A stretch of DNA of 64,000 bases from a bacterium (GTDB taxonomy: Bacteria; Pseudomonadota; Alphaproteobacteria; Caulobacterales; Hyphomonadaceae), in contig WGML01000006.1 in assembly GCA_016125045.1 (NCBI GenBank), forward strand, positions 310,001 through 374,000, read 5' to 3'. Below the pieces are notes generated by a model. The model was not told the DNA's origin. It was given only the letters and a program-made list of their open reading frames with translations, and did no database searches. Each line of letters begins with the position of its first letter. Position 1 is the first letter of the stretch. The position numbers and the translations under genes were made by a program. Shown here piece after piece: positions 45,244-54,166 of this stretch.

Positions 45244-46361
45244 TGCGGGGTCCTTTCACGGCGCAACTGGTCAAGCGGCAGGATCGGGACAGCGCCGCTG
45301 TCATTGTCGAGAATGATCTTGTCGGCGCGCTGCATCACCGTTTCCATCGTCTCGAGGAACATGCGTTCGCGCGTGACGCGGGGCGCCTTGGCGTATTCCT
45401 CGTAGATCAGGCGGAAGCGTTCGGCGTCACCCTGGGCGTCGCGCACGCGGGCGTCGAGATAGGCCTCCGCCTGCTGGAGCATGCGCTGCGCCTCGCCTCG
45501 GGCTTCCGGCACAACCTTGTTACGGTAGGCGATGGCTTCGTTGATGCGCCGCGCCCGGTCCTGTTCGGCGTTCGACACGTCGCGCTGGACCTCGATCACT
45601 TCTTCGGGAGCGGTCGCCGCTTTCAGCGAGATCGAGACGATCTCGATGCCGGCGTCATACGAGTTGAGCGTCTGCTGCATGAGATCGCGGACGCGCGTCT
45701 CCACCCCCGTCCGCTCGCCGGTCGTGATCGGCTCGAACTGGCTCGTCCCGACGACCTCCCGCATAGCGCTCTCACCGATCTGTTCGATCAGGATTTCGGG
45801 CTCGGCGATGTTGAAGAGGAATTTGTTCGGCACATCGATCTTCCAGTTGATGGAAAAATCGATGTCGACGATGTTCTCGTCTCCCGTGAGCATGAGGCGG
45901 GTCTGTTGCGCGCCGCCGATCTCCATTTCGATGATGCGGTTCACCGGCACCGATGTGTGGGTCTCGATCGGGTCGGGGAAACGGACCTTCAGGCCTGGCC
46001 CTTCGGTGCGATGATACTTCCCGAACCGCAAAACAACCGCGCTTTCCTGTTCGTTCACTTGATAAATGCCGGTGAAGAACCAGCCGACAAGCGCGATCGC
46101 CAGAATGATCGCCACGCCGGCGGAGGACAGACCCCGCCCGCCGCGTCCGCCGGATCCGCCCGACCCGCCGCCGCCGCGACGACGGAAGCGGTCCTGCATG
46201 CGGCGCAGGCTTTCCTCGAGGTCGGGCCTGTCATTCCCGGACGGACGTCCAGGACGCCCGCCCCAGGGGCTGCCGCCGTCGCCGCCGCCGGATCCACCGG
46301 AGCCGCCGGAGCCGCCGCCCCATGGGCCGCCTCCGCCGCCTTTTTGGTCGTTCCAGGGCAT
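45240..46361 (-). CDS. hflK: HflK, FtsH-modulating SPFH-domain protein
   Basis: The start is set at 46361 (MPWNDQKGGGGGPWGGG), giving 373 residues. The Gly/Pro/Trp-rich N-terminus (residues 5-45) and DLEESLRRMQDRFRR are classic HflK. A membrane helix (VAIILAIALVGWFFTGIY) and SPFH domain (VNEQESAVVLRFGKYHRTEGPGLKVRFPDPIE) follow. It partners HflC; the four-base overlap couples their translation. It is divergent from mrp, sharing a 127-base spacer. Confidence 0.95.
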   Translation of the reverse strand: MPWNDQKGGGGGPWGGGSGGSGGSGGGDGGSPWGGRPGRPSGNDRPDLEESLRRMQDRFRRRGGGGSGGSGGRGGRGLSSAGVAIILAIALVGWFFTGIYQVNEQESAVVLRFGKYHRTEGPGLKVRFPDPIETHTSVPVNRIIEMEIGGAQQTRLMLTGDENIVDIDFSINWKIDVPNKFLFNIAEPEILIEQIGESAMREVVGTSQFEPITTGERTGVETRVRDLMQQTLNSYDAGIEIVSISLKAATAPEEVIEVQRDVSNAEQDRARRINEAIAYRNKVVPEARGEAQRMLQQAEAYLDARVRDAQGDAERFRLIYEEYAKAPRVTRERMFLETMETVMQRADKIILDNDSGAVPILPLDQLRRERTPQ

Positions 46362-46488
46362 GTTGACGGCGCTCCATTCTGTTAGTTCTTGACGAACGGA
46401 CGTCGAAGCGAACGTCAACCCGCTGGCGACGCGCCCTTCAACTTCCTACCTAGCCTATCTGCGCAGCCTTTGCCGGAGCATCAAGAGC

Positions 46489-47676
46489 ATGAGCAAAGGA
46501 AACCCGAAATTAGAAGCGTCGATTCGCGCAGCGCTAGAAGCGGTTCGTGACTCCGCAACCGGAACGGGACTTATATCCGCCGGCCGGATATCAGGACTCG
46601 TCGTGCGTGGCGAGGGCCGGGTCGGGTTCGCGATCGAGGCCCCGGGCCTCACTCCGGCGGAGGTGGAGACCCTTCGCGCGGCGGCGGAACGCGCGGCCGC
46701 CGGCGTGGCGGGCGTGACGAGCGTCACGGCGGTCGCGACAGCGCATCTCGCGGCCGGACCGGGACCCACGTCCACGGTCCGGCGCACGCCTCCCGTTCAG
46801 GCGTCGGGGGCGCAAACCGCCCCCTCCCCGGCCGCTCCGGCGCTGCAGCGTGCGGCGCGCCTCGTCGTGCTGGTGGCGAGCGCGAAGGGCGGGGTCGGCA
46901 AGTCGACAGTGGCGGCGAACCTCGCGGTGGCCGCGGCGCGGCAGGGCCTGCGTGTCGGCCTGCTGGACGCCGACGTGTTCGGCCCTTCGGTCCCGACCAT
47001 GATGGGGCTGGCGGGCGCTCGTCCTGAAGCCCCTCCAGAAGGCCGAACCCCGGGAACCGGGCCTGGGGGAGCGGGGGCGAAGAAGCTGCGCCCGATAAGG
47101 GCGCATGGCGTGGCCACGATGTCGCTCGGCTATCTGGTGAAGCCGGACAACGCGATTGTCTGGCGAGGGCCGATGGTGACCTCGGCAGTGATGCAGCTTC
47201 TCAACGACACCGACTGGGGCGACCTCGACCTGTTGCTCGTCGATACGCCGCCCGGAACCGGCGAGGTCCAGCTCACCCTCGTTCAGCGGGCGGTGATTGA
47301 TGGCGCGGTGATCGTGTCCACGCCCCAGGAGGTGGCGCTCGCGGATGTCCGACGCGGCATCGCGATGTTTCGAAAAACCGCCATAGAGGTCATTGGAATC
47401 ATTGAAAACATGGCGTGGTTCGAGAGCGGCGACGGGGTGCGCCATCATCTGTTCGGCGAGGGCGGCGCGCGGCGCACCGCGGCGGACGAGGGGGTGAGAT
47501 TCCTGGGCGAAGCGCCGATCCTGCCCGCCCTCCGCGAAGGGGGAGATGCCGGAGCCCCGGCCGCGGGGACGGATGGACCGGCGGCGGACGTGTTCACAGC
47601 CCTGCTCGGCGCGATGCTCGACGCCGCCGCCGCGGCGCCCGGAAGACCGGCGCCGGTGATCCTGTTTGAAGACTGA
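46489..47676 (+). CDS. mrp: Mrp/ApbC-family Fe-S carrier P-loop ATPase
   Basis: A 395-residue protein. The N-terminal 90 residues are a MIP18/DUF59-like domain, then a Pro/Ala linker, then the deviant Walker A motif ASAKGGVGKSTVAANLAVAA, switch DADVFGPSVPTMMGL and DTPPGTGEVQLTL. Mrp proteins carry Fe-S clusters to target enzymes. The CPxC cluster site expected after IIENMA is replaced here by WFESGDGVRHHLFG, with no Cys, as in some alphaproteobacterial members. The C-terminus is Ala-rich. Confidence 0.92.
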   Translation: MSKGNPKLEASIRAALEAVRDSATGTGLISAGRISGLVVRGEGRVGFAIEAPGLTPAEVETLRAAAERAAAGVAGVTSVTAVATAHLAAGPGPTSTVRRTPPVQASGAQTAPSPAAPALQRAARLVVLVASAKGGVGKSTVAANLAVAAARQGLRVGLLDADVFGPSVPTMMGLAGARPEAPPEGRTPGTGPGGAGAKKLRPIRAHGVATMSLGYLVKPDNAIVWRGPMVTSAVMQLLNDTDWGDLDLLLVDTPPGTGEVQLTLVQRAVIDGAVIVSTPQEVALADVRRGIAMFRKTAIEVIGIIENMAWFESGDGVRHHLFGEGGARRTAADEGVRFLGEAPILPALREGGDAGAPAAGTDGPAADVFTALLGAMLDAAAAAPGRPAPVILFED

Positions 47677-47790
47677 AGCCCCGGCGCACTGCAGAGCGAC
47701 AGCGCCCAACCGATGAATTTTCTTGCAAGCCGGTCATCCTCGCCTAACCATTTGCTTCCGGGCGTGCGGGCGTGTGTGAGGAGTTGAGCG

Positions 47791-48645
47791 ATGTCGAACC
47801 GGGTTGGCTTGCGGGGCGCGTTCTGGCCGCAGGACGCCTGGGGCCGTGTGACCAACGCAGCGGCGCCGCGGGACTCCCTGGCGCGCCCGGCGCTTGAGGC
47901 CGGCGAAGAGGCGCTGAACTTCGCCCTGGAACGCTTCGGCGACGGTCTTCACAGCGTCTACCTGTCCGGGGCGGCGGCGCGCGGACGTCCGGGCGGCGCG
48001 GCGTTTCTGATCCTGCTCAGACTGTCGACGGAGGTGGAGGCGTCGGCGCAGGGCATGGCGGCCTGGGAGGCCGCCGCGGCGAATGAAATCCGACGGCGCC
48101 ATCCGAGACTCGGCCCCTGCACCGTATCGGTGTTTCGCTGGAAGGACGTGTTCACGCAGGACAGCGCCTACTCGCCGGCGCGCTTTCGGCTGGCGGTGAA
48201 CTCCGTGTGCCTCGCCGGCCGGGACATGAGCCGCATGCTGCCGCCGCAGCGGCTGGACCCGGCGGTGATGAACGGCGAGATCCTCGGATTTCGCCAACGC
48301 CTGTCGCTCGCGGCGCAGCGACTGACCCCGGGCGCGACGCCCTTTCGCGTGAGGGCCGCGGCGCGTGACGCCGGCCAGAGCGTCATCGATGCTGGGTTCG
48401 CCCTCGTACTGGAGAGTGAGCAGGTCTACACCGAGGATCTGGATCTGAGACGGGATCTGTTCACGCTCAATCACCCCTCCCGCACCCGCGCGATGGCCGT
48501 CGCCTACCTCATGACGACCCAGCCGACGACCGACGCCGAGGCCGTCTCGAGCTTCATTGCGGCTTCGCTGCGTTGGATGGGGCCCATGACGGAGGGATGG
48601 CTGAACGCCAACAATCCGCAGAGGCTTGCGCGACTGCGGGCCTGA
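47791..48645 (+). CDS. Hypothetical protein with degenerate nucleotidyltransferase-like domain
   Basis: A 284-residue protein. The segment LHSVYLSGAAARGRPGGAAFLILLRL (residues about 51-77) is laid out like the GSxARG..SD.DL.. motif of minimal nucleotidyltransferases, but the catalytic acidic pair is replaced by Ala/Phe. The C-terminal 150 residues are helical (RFRLAVNSVCLAGRDMSR, RVRAAARDAGQSVIDAGFALVLE) and could be a HEPN/KNTase_C-like bundle. I do not recognise a named family and there is no toxin-antitoxin partner. Its ATG has ggagttgagcg upstream. An inactive transferase-fold regulator is a guess. Confidence 0.45.
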   Translation: MSNRVGLRGAFWPQDAWGRVTNAAAPRDSLARPALEAGEEALNFALERFGDGLHSVYLSGAAARGRPGGAAFLILLRLSTEVEASAQGMAAWEAAAANEIRRRHPRLGPCTVSVFRWKDVFTQDSAYSPARFRLAVNSVCLAGRDMSRMLPPQRLDPAVMNGEILGFRQRLSLAAQRLTPGATPFRVRAAARDAGQSVIDAGFALVLESEQVYTEDLDLRRDLFTLNHPSRTRAMAVAYLMTTQPTTDAEAVSSFIAASLRWMGPMTEGWLNANNPQRLARLRA

Positions 48646-48803
48646 TCCCGCAGCTTCGGCTCCGGCGGCCGCGACAAGCCCGGAGCCTCGTCCCCATAGC
48701 GCCGACCGGTCTTCAGAATGGGCGGGACTCGCCCGGTCTTGCTCGACCTGCGCGCCGATCTATGGTCTCACTCACCTCGACAAACGTGGAGGGAGCCTCA
48801 GTC

Positions 48804-49766
48804 ATGCAGATTGGCCGGATCATCGCCGTGGCGGCGTTTGCGCTCGGGCTTGCCTATTTGGCGATGGACGGTGCGGCCTTCGGCGAGTCGACCCCGACCG
48901 ACGCCTCCGCCTTGCCTCGCACGCAAGACGGGAAGCCTGATTTCCAGGGCGTCTGGGCGAGCCGGTGGCTGTCGCCGATGGAACGGCCGGCGGAAGCGAG
49001 CGGACTTGTGGTCGACGACGCGGAAGCCGCGCGCCTCGTCGACATGATCCTGACACGGGCGGCCAACCCCAACCAGCTTGACCCCGAACTCGCCTACCCC
49101 GATGCGTCGGAACTGGTGCGGGTGCGGGGCGAGCATCGCTCGTCGCTGCTGATCGCGCCGGAGAACGGCAAGATGCCCTACACGCCGGCGGGCCTCGCGG
49201 CGTTGCGCGGCTATATCGGCGGCGCGGACGGACCGGAACAGCGCATGACGACGGAGCGCTGCATTGGCGGGGTCGGCTGGGCGCCGCTGCAAATCCGCAC
49301 CCATGCGATGCTGCGCCGGCTGGTGCAGACAGGCGATCATCTGATCGTCCACACCGAAGCCTATAGCGACGTCAGGCTGATCGAGATCGGCGGCGATGCG
49401 AGGCCAGCGGCGATGAAGCCGCCGGCGGGTGACTCGACGGCGCGGTGGGACGGCGACGCCCTCGTGGTGGAAACGCGCAACTTCGCGCCGCACCTGTCGA
49501 CCCACGGCATCGTCACGGTGATGAGCCCGGACGCCGTGGTGACGGAACGGTTCGAACTCGCCTCCCCGGACGAGATCGTCTACCGCTACACCGTTGTCGA
49601 CCCAGCCTATTACAGCTCGCCGTGGACGGTGGAATACGCGCTGACGCGCACCGATGAACCGCTCTATGAGTTCGCCTGCCATGAGGGCAACTACTCGCTG
49701 GAGCACATGCTGGCCGGCGCCCGCGTGGAGGAGAAGCGGGCGGCGCAGGCCGGCTCGGCGCGCTGA
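48804..49766 (+). CDS. Exported hypothetical protein of the DGKPDFQGVW type
   Basis: The start is set at 48804 (MQIGRIIAVAAFALGLAYLAMDGAAFGE) after ggaggg, giving 320 residues with a signal peptide. The mature N-terminus carries LPRTQDGKPDFQGVWASRWLSP, a motif seen in a widespread group of exported hypothetical proteins from Acidobacteria, Sphingomonads and Hyphomonads. The C-terminal domain is beta-rich (DSTARWDGDALVVETRNFAP, SPDEIVYRYTVVDPAYYSSPWTVEYALTRTD). The function of this group is not known to me. It stands alone in its strand region. Confidence 0.6.
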   Translation: MQIGRIIAVAAFALGLAYLAMDGAAFGESTPTDASALPRTQDGKPDFQGVWASRWLSPMERPAEASGLVVDDAEAARLVDMILTRAANPNQLDPELAYPDASELVRVRGEHRSSLLIAPENGKMPYTPAGLAALRGYIGGADGPEQRMTTERCIGGVGWAPLQIRTHAMLRRLVQTGDHLIVHTEAYSDVRLIEIGGDARPAAMKPPAGDSTARWDGDALVVETRNFAPHLSTHGIVTVMSPDAVVTERFELASPDEIVYRYTVVDPAYYSSPWTVEYALTRTDEPLYEFACHEGNYSLEHMLAGARVEEKRAAQAGSAR

Positions 49767-50177
49767 CACGAACAGGCCCGCCAACGAAGACAGCAACGAA
49801 CTGAACGGTTTCGAGCGTTCGCCCTGAACGGACGAGCCGTGAAACCCTCCGCTGACCACTGGAAAGAGGCGGTCAGGCGCGCTTGAGGCAGGTCGCGGAC
49901 GAGCGATCGCGTCTCGCCCCCCCAACCGGGCGCCTGATAATCAGGCGTCGCTCTGGGCGGCGTCCAAATGCGCGCCATTCCTGACGCAAGGTGCGGCGCC
50001 CGGCGTCGAAATGAGCCGCGGGAGGCGGAAATCGCCGCGACAGGGATTGCGGCCCCGACCCACCCAGCACGTGATGTCCGTCAGATGCGGGCTCACCGAC
50101 CGCACCGACAAAGGCTCAAAATGGCGGCCGATGCTCGATCGACACGGCGTCGCCTGAAACAGACAGGACGAGAGACA
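49767..50177. other. 411-base intergenic region without a visible gene
   Basis: No reading frame with a credible start or ribosome-binding site was found. It contains an inverted repeat cgcctga-taa-tcaggcg (49931-49947, 7-base arms, 3-base loop) that could be an operator or a transcription end. The last 20 bases (acaggacgagagaca) supply the Shine-Dalgarno of the aminotransferase gene. Confidence 0.5.
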
Positions 50178-51332
50178 ATGGCCGACGGATTTTCACGACG
50201 CTTGTTCCTGCGCAGCGGCGCGATGGGTGGCGCCGCCGCCCTCGCCGGCGCGTGCGCCTCCGTGCAGACGACACAGCCCGCGGTCGCCGCACCGACTCCC
50301 TCAGCCGGCGCCGCTCCGAGGCCGCATCCCCTGTTCGGACCGAAGCCGGGCGTCGCCCTGCTCTCGCGCAACGAAAACCCCTACGGACCGAGCCCGAAAG
50401 TCGTGCCGGCGGTGGCGGAGGCATCGGCGCTCGGGGCCTTCTACGCGGACACGGGCTATCTCGCCTCGATGATCGCGGAGAAGAACGGAATCGCCCCTGA
50501 GCAGGTCAGCCTGTCGACCGGGTCCGGAGAAGGGCTCGCAGCGGTCGCGATGGCGTGGGGCGCGAAGGGCAAGATCGTCGTGCCGACGCTGTTCTGGGAA
50601 ACGACCGTGCTCTACGCCGAGCGAAAGGGCGTGAAGGTCCAGCGGGTGCCTCTGACCGCAGACTGGGACATCGATTTGGCCGCGATGGAAGCTGCGGTCG
50701 ATGACAGCGTGTCGCTGGTTCACATCTGCAATCCGAACAATCCGACAGGCAAACTGCTCGACCCGGCGGCGCTGCGCGCGTTCTGCCTGCGGGTGTCCAA
50801 GAAGGCGACGGTGATCGTCGATGAGGCCTACAACGAGCTGACCGACGATCCGGCCGGCAATTCGATGATGGACCTCGTTCGCGCGGGCGAGAATGTGATC
50901 GTCGCGCGGACCTTCTCGAAAATCTACGGCATGGCGGGCATGCGGATCGGCTACATGATGTCGTCGCCCGCGCACGCGGAGCTGATCAACGCCCATGTGA
51001 TGTCCTGGATGGGAGCCCCGCAGATCGCCGCCGCGGTTGCGGCCTACAATGACGAAGATTTCCTCGCCTTCTCCAAGGCCAAGGTCGTCGAGGCCCGCGA
51101 AATGGTGAAGGCGGCGGTGAAAGCGGCCGGCCTGTCTCACCTGCCGGCTGAAACAAACTTCCTTTACGTCAAGGTGCCGGACGCCGCAGCGCTCCAGAAA
51201 GCGATGGAAGCAAAGATGATTTCCATCCGCGGGCCGTATGGAAAATTGACCCAGTGGTCGCGCGTATCCATGGGCCGTATCGAAGATGTCGAGCGGTATT
51301 GCACCGCGTTGAAGGAGTACTACCAGGCTTGA
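50178..51332 (+). CDS. Tat-exported lipoprotein aminotransferase (histidinol-phosphate aminotransferase-like)
   Basis: The start is set at the ATG at 50178, giving 384 residues. The N-terminus ADGFSRRLFLRSGAMGGAAALAGACAS has a twin-arginine motif (SRRLFLR), a hydrophobic stretch and a lipobox (LAGAC). The rest is a class I/II PLP aminotransferase: LLSRNENPYGPSPKV, CNPNNPTGKLLDP, VDEAYNEL, and the PLP Lys in TFSKIYGMAGMRIGY. This is HisC-like, but a cytosolic HisC would not be exported, so it probably acts on a periplasmic amino compound and folds with PLP before Tat export. It ends at a strong terminator. Confidence 0.82.
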   Translation: MADGFSRRLFLRSGAMGGAAALAGACASVQTTQPAVAAPTPSAGAAPRPHPLFGPKPGVALLSRNENPYGPSPKVVPAVAEASALGAFYADTGYLASMIAEKNGIAPEQVSLSTGSGEGLAAVAMAWGAKGKIVVPTLFWETTVLYAERKGVKVQRVPLTADWDIDLAAMEAAVDDSVSLVHICNPNNPTGKLLDPAALRAFCLRVSKKATVIVDEAYNELTDDPAGNSMMDLVRAGENVIVARTFSKIYGMAGMRIGYMMSSPAHAELINAHVMSWMGAPQIAAAVAAYNDEDFLAFSKAKVVEAREMVKAAVKAAGLSHLPAETNFLYVKVPDAAALQKAMEAKMISIRGPYGKLTQWSRVSMGRIEDVERYCTALKEYYQA

Positions 51333-51378
51333 ACATCTCTCCATCCGGATGCAGCCGGATGTCTCTGGGAAGACCTGG

Positions 51379-51409
51379 GGCGGAGCGCAAACTCCGCCCG
51401 ATTTTTTTG
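51379..51409 (+). terminator. Intrinsic terminator after the aminotransferase gene
   Basis: gggcggag-cgcaaa-ctccgccc is an eight-pair stem followed by gattttttt. The 255 bases after it, up to the TonB receptor start, are AT-richer and without a gene; they presumably hold that receptor's promoter. Confidence 0.9.
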
Positions 51410-51664
51410 TTGTGCAGATAGAAAACAGAGCATTCGGATCCGTGATCGGACTCTTGAGATTTAGATACTTTATCTGAACCACAGTATATCGAGCATCTGG
51501 GCGCCATTATTTAAAGCGCTCGACACGATAACTTGCACCCAAAATCGGCATGCGAATAAAACGCGGCGTTTCTGTCATCGGTCTCGTTGCACGTTGCGGG
51601 GCGGCTTGGTCTCTCGGTCGGTGCGGTGGGTGATCCCTGCAAGCCACAGACAGTGAGGTGCAAC

Positions 51665-54076
51665 GTGACCGATTCCCGTAGACTGAAATGGGCCCTGACC
51701 GGGATTGCCTCCGCGACGGCGCTTCTCGCGCTTCTGCCCGCGCATGCACAGACCGCCGCACCGGAACCGCAAACCGCCCAGGGGTCCGGCGACATCGTCG
51801 TCATCACCGGCCGGCGGCTGTCCCAGGCGGATGAGGCGGTCGGCGTCGACGAGGCGACCAACACGATCGCGGTGACGCGCGAGGCCCTCCTGTCGGCCCC
51901 TGCGGGAATATCCGGGCTGAAGATGCTGGAGCAGCTTCCCGGCTTCAACGTGCAGACGGACGGCGCCCTCGGGCTCTACGAGTTCGGCAACTCTGTCACC
52001 GTGCGCGCCTTCAACCTGCAACAGATCGGCTTCGTGCTCGACGGTATACCGATGGGCCGCTCCGATGCGTTCGGCGGCAGCCCGATCTTCCGGTATGTCG
52101 ACAATGAGAATCTTGGCGCGGTGATCGCCTCGCCAGGCGCCGGCGATGTCAGCCAGCCGAGCTATGCGTCGCTTGGGCCGATCGTTGAATATCGATCGAT
52201 CGACCCCTCTGACGAATTCTCCGCGACGGTGTCGCAGGCGTTCGGCGACTTCAACCTGAACCGCAGTTTCGTGAAGCTCCAGACCGGCGATGTCGGCGGG
52301 TTCTCAGCCTATGTCAGCCGCTCGAAGACCGACAGCGACCTGTGGCGCGGCGGCGGCTTCATCGACCGCGAGCACCTTGAGGGCAAGATCCGCTACGAAT
52401 GGGACTCGGATACATCCTTGACCTTCAACTTCGTCTCGAACGACTTCTTCGACTACGACTCGCCGTCCTTCACCCGTGCGACCTACCTGTCGACGACGCC
52501 CGACAACAACGGAGAGGTCGGCCGTTTTCGGGGCTACGCCCGAACGCTGCCCGCCCTCCCGCTCGGTCCGCTGCTCGATTACCCTGGACAGACCGGATAC
52601 ACGAACACGGGCTTCACCGATTACTTCGAGGACCGCATCAACGTCCGCGAGGACCGCCTCTACGGTCTCAATTTCAAGACGGACGTCACCGACGCGATCG
52701 ATGTCTCCGCGACGCTTTACTTCGAGGACAAGGACGGCTTCGGCGTCTCTCCGGACAGCTATTCGAACACACGCGCGATCTTCCTTCGCCAGCAGCAGGC
52801 CGGGCTCGCGGTAACCGCGCCGCGGGGCGTCCAGTACGGCGTTTCCGGCGTGGGTGGGGAGCGCCAGGGCGTGGTGCTGAAGGGGGCGTTCCAGATCGCC
52901 AATCACACGCTTGAAGCCGGCGTGTGGCTTGAAAATGACGACTATAATCGCACCCAGCTTCGCCTGAATCATGCTGGCGGGGTACAGGTCGGCGCGGTTC
53001 TGCGCAACGAGGTCGCGTATTTCCGGCGCAACTACAATTCGACCCGCGACACGACCCAGGTCTTCATCAAGGACACGGTGGGCCTGCTCGACGACCGCCT
53101 GACGCTCGAATTCGGCGTCAAATCGCTGATGATCGACTACGAGCTGAACGGCTTCCGCGACTTCAACGACTATTCGCGCACCGTCGGCGGGGTCAATGTC
53201 GCGGGCTTCGGGCCGCAGAGAGTCGGAAAAGACTATGAGGACACGTTCCTTCCCATGGTCGGCGGCGTCTACGATCTCACCGGAACCGAGCAGGTCTTCG
53301 CGTCGTTCTCGCAGAACTTCGCCCTGCCCCGCGGCGCAGACGACATCTTCTCGATCGCGAGCAATCCGGCGCTCGGTATCGAGGGGCCCGAGGGCGAGAT
53401 GTCAGACAATTTCGAGGTCGGCGTTCGCACGATCCGCCGATCGCTTTCGGGCGCCCTCGCCGTATTTTACACCACGTTCGAAAACCGGCTGGAGACATTC
53501 ACCAATGAACTCCCCGGCCAGACGGGCGCCACGGAGACCTTCTCGCAGAATGTCGGGGGAGTGACGTCCTACGGGCTCGAACTCACAGGTGCCTGGAAGC
53601 CCGCCGTGTTCAACGATTATGTCTATTTCAACGGCAATATCACCTACAACAACACGACGTTCGACGACGACATCGCCGGGTTTCTCGCTCCCGCGACGCC
53701 GGGCGGCCCCCGGCGGCCGCTCCCGATCTCCGGCAACACGCTGCCCGACAGCCCTGAATGGCTGGTGATCGGCGGCGTGACGTTCGAACCGACAGAGTGG
53801 CTGGTCGCGAACATCTCGGCGAAATATACCGCCGAGCGCTTCAGCAACTTCATCAACACCGAACAGGTCGACGCCTTCACAATCGTCTCGGCCTATGTGG
53901 ACGTCGGCGGCAGCAATGCCCTCGGCCCGTTCAAGGACCTGAAGGCGCGGGTCAATGTCGACAACCTGTTCGACGAGGATGTGCTCGCCTTCATCTCGCC
54001 GTCGGTGAACAACCTCGCCTTCTTCCGTCCGCAAAGCCCCCGGACGGTGTCCTTCTCGATCACGGCGGACTTCTGA
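51665..54076 (+). CDS. TonB-dependent outer-membrane receptor
   Basis: A GTG start at 51665 (VTDSRRLKWALTGIASATALLALLPAHA) with gagg six bases upstream gives 803 residues and a good signal peptide. IVVITGRRLSQADEAV near the mature N-terminus is TonB-box-like, and the plug reads LKMLEQLPGFNVQTDGALGLYEFGNSVTVRAFNLQQIGFVLDGIPMG. A 22-strand barrel ends in RTVSFSITADF. The plug type resembles receptors of unknown ligand in Caulobacterales. Downstream convergent genes encode a small outer-membrane protein and an SMP-30 lactonase-like enzyme, perhaps hinting at a sugar-derived ligand. Confidence 0.92.
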   Translation: MTDSRRLKWALTGIASATALLALLPAHAQTAAPEPQTAQGSGDIVVITGRRLSQADEAVGVDEATNTIAVTREALLSAPAGISGLKMLEQLPGFNVQTDGALGLYEFGNSVTVRAFNLQQIGFVLDGIPMGRSDAFGGSPIFRYVDNENLGAVIASPGAGDVSQPSYASLGPIVEYRSIDPSDEFSATVSQAFGDFNLNRSFVKLQTGDVGGFSAYVSRSKTDSDLWRGGGFIDREHLEGKIRYEWDSDTSLTFNFVSNDFFDYDSPSFTRATYLSTTPDNNGEVGRFRGYARTLPALPLGPLLDYPGQTGYTNTGFTDYFEDRINVREDRLYGLNFKTDVTDAIDVSATLYFEDKDGFGVSPDSYSNTRAIFLRQQQAGLAVTAPRGVQYGVSGVGGERQGVVLKGAFQIANHTLEAGVWLENDDYNRTQLRLNHAGGVQVGAVLRNEVAYFRRNYNSTRDTTQVFIKDTVGLLDDRLTLEFGVKSLMIDYELNGFRDFNDYSRTVGGVNVAGFGPQRVGKDYEDTFLPMVGGVYDLTGTEQVFASFSQNFALPRGADDIFSIASNPALGIEGPEGEMSDNFEVGVRTIRRSLSGALAVFYTTFENRLETFTNELPGQTGATETFSQNVGGVTSYGLELTGAWKPAVFNDYVYFNGNITYNNTTFDDDIAGFLAPATPGGPRRPLPISGNTLPDSPEWLVIGGVTFEPTEWLVANISAKYTAERFSNFINTEQVDAFTIVSAYVDVGGSNALGPFKDLKARVNVDNLFDEDVLAFISPSVNNLAFFRPQSPRTVSFSITADF

Positions 54077-54166
54077 GACTCCCCTCAAGTCAGGGCGAAG
54101 AGAGCGAAACAGGGGCGGATGATGCGGTGCGCATCGTCCGCCGCCGCGTTGGAATGCGGTTTCAGA

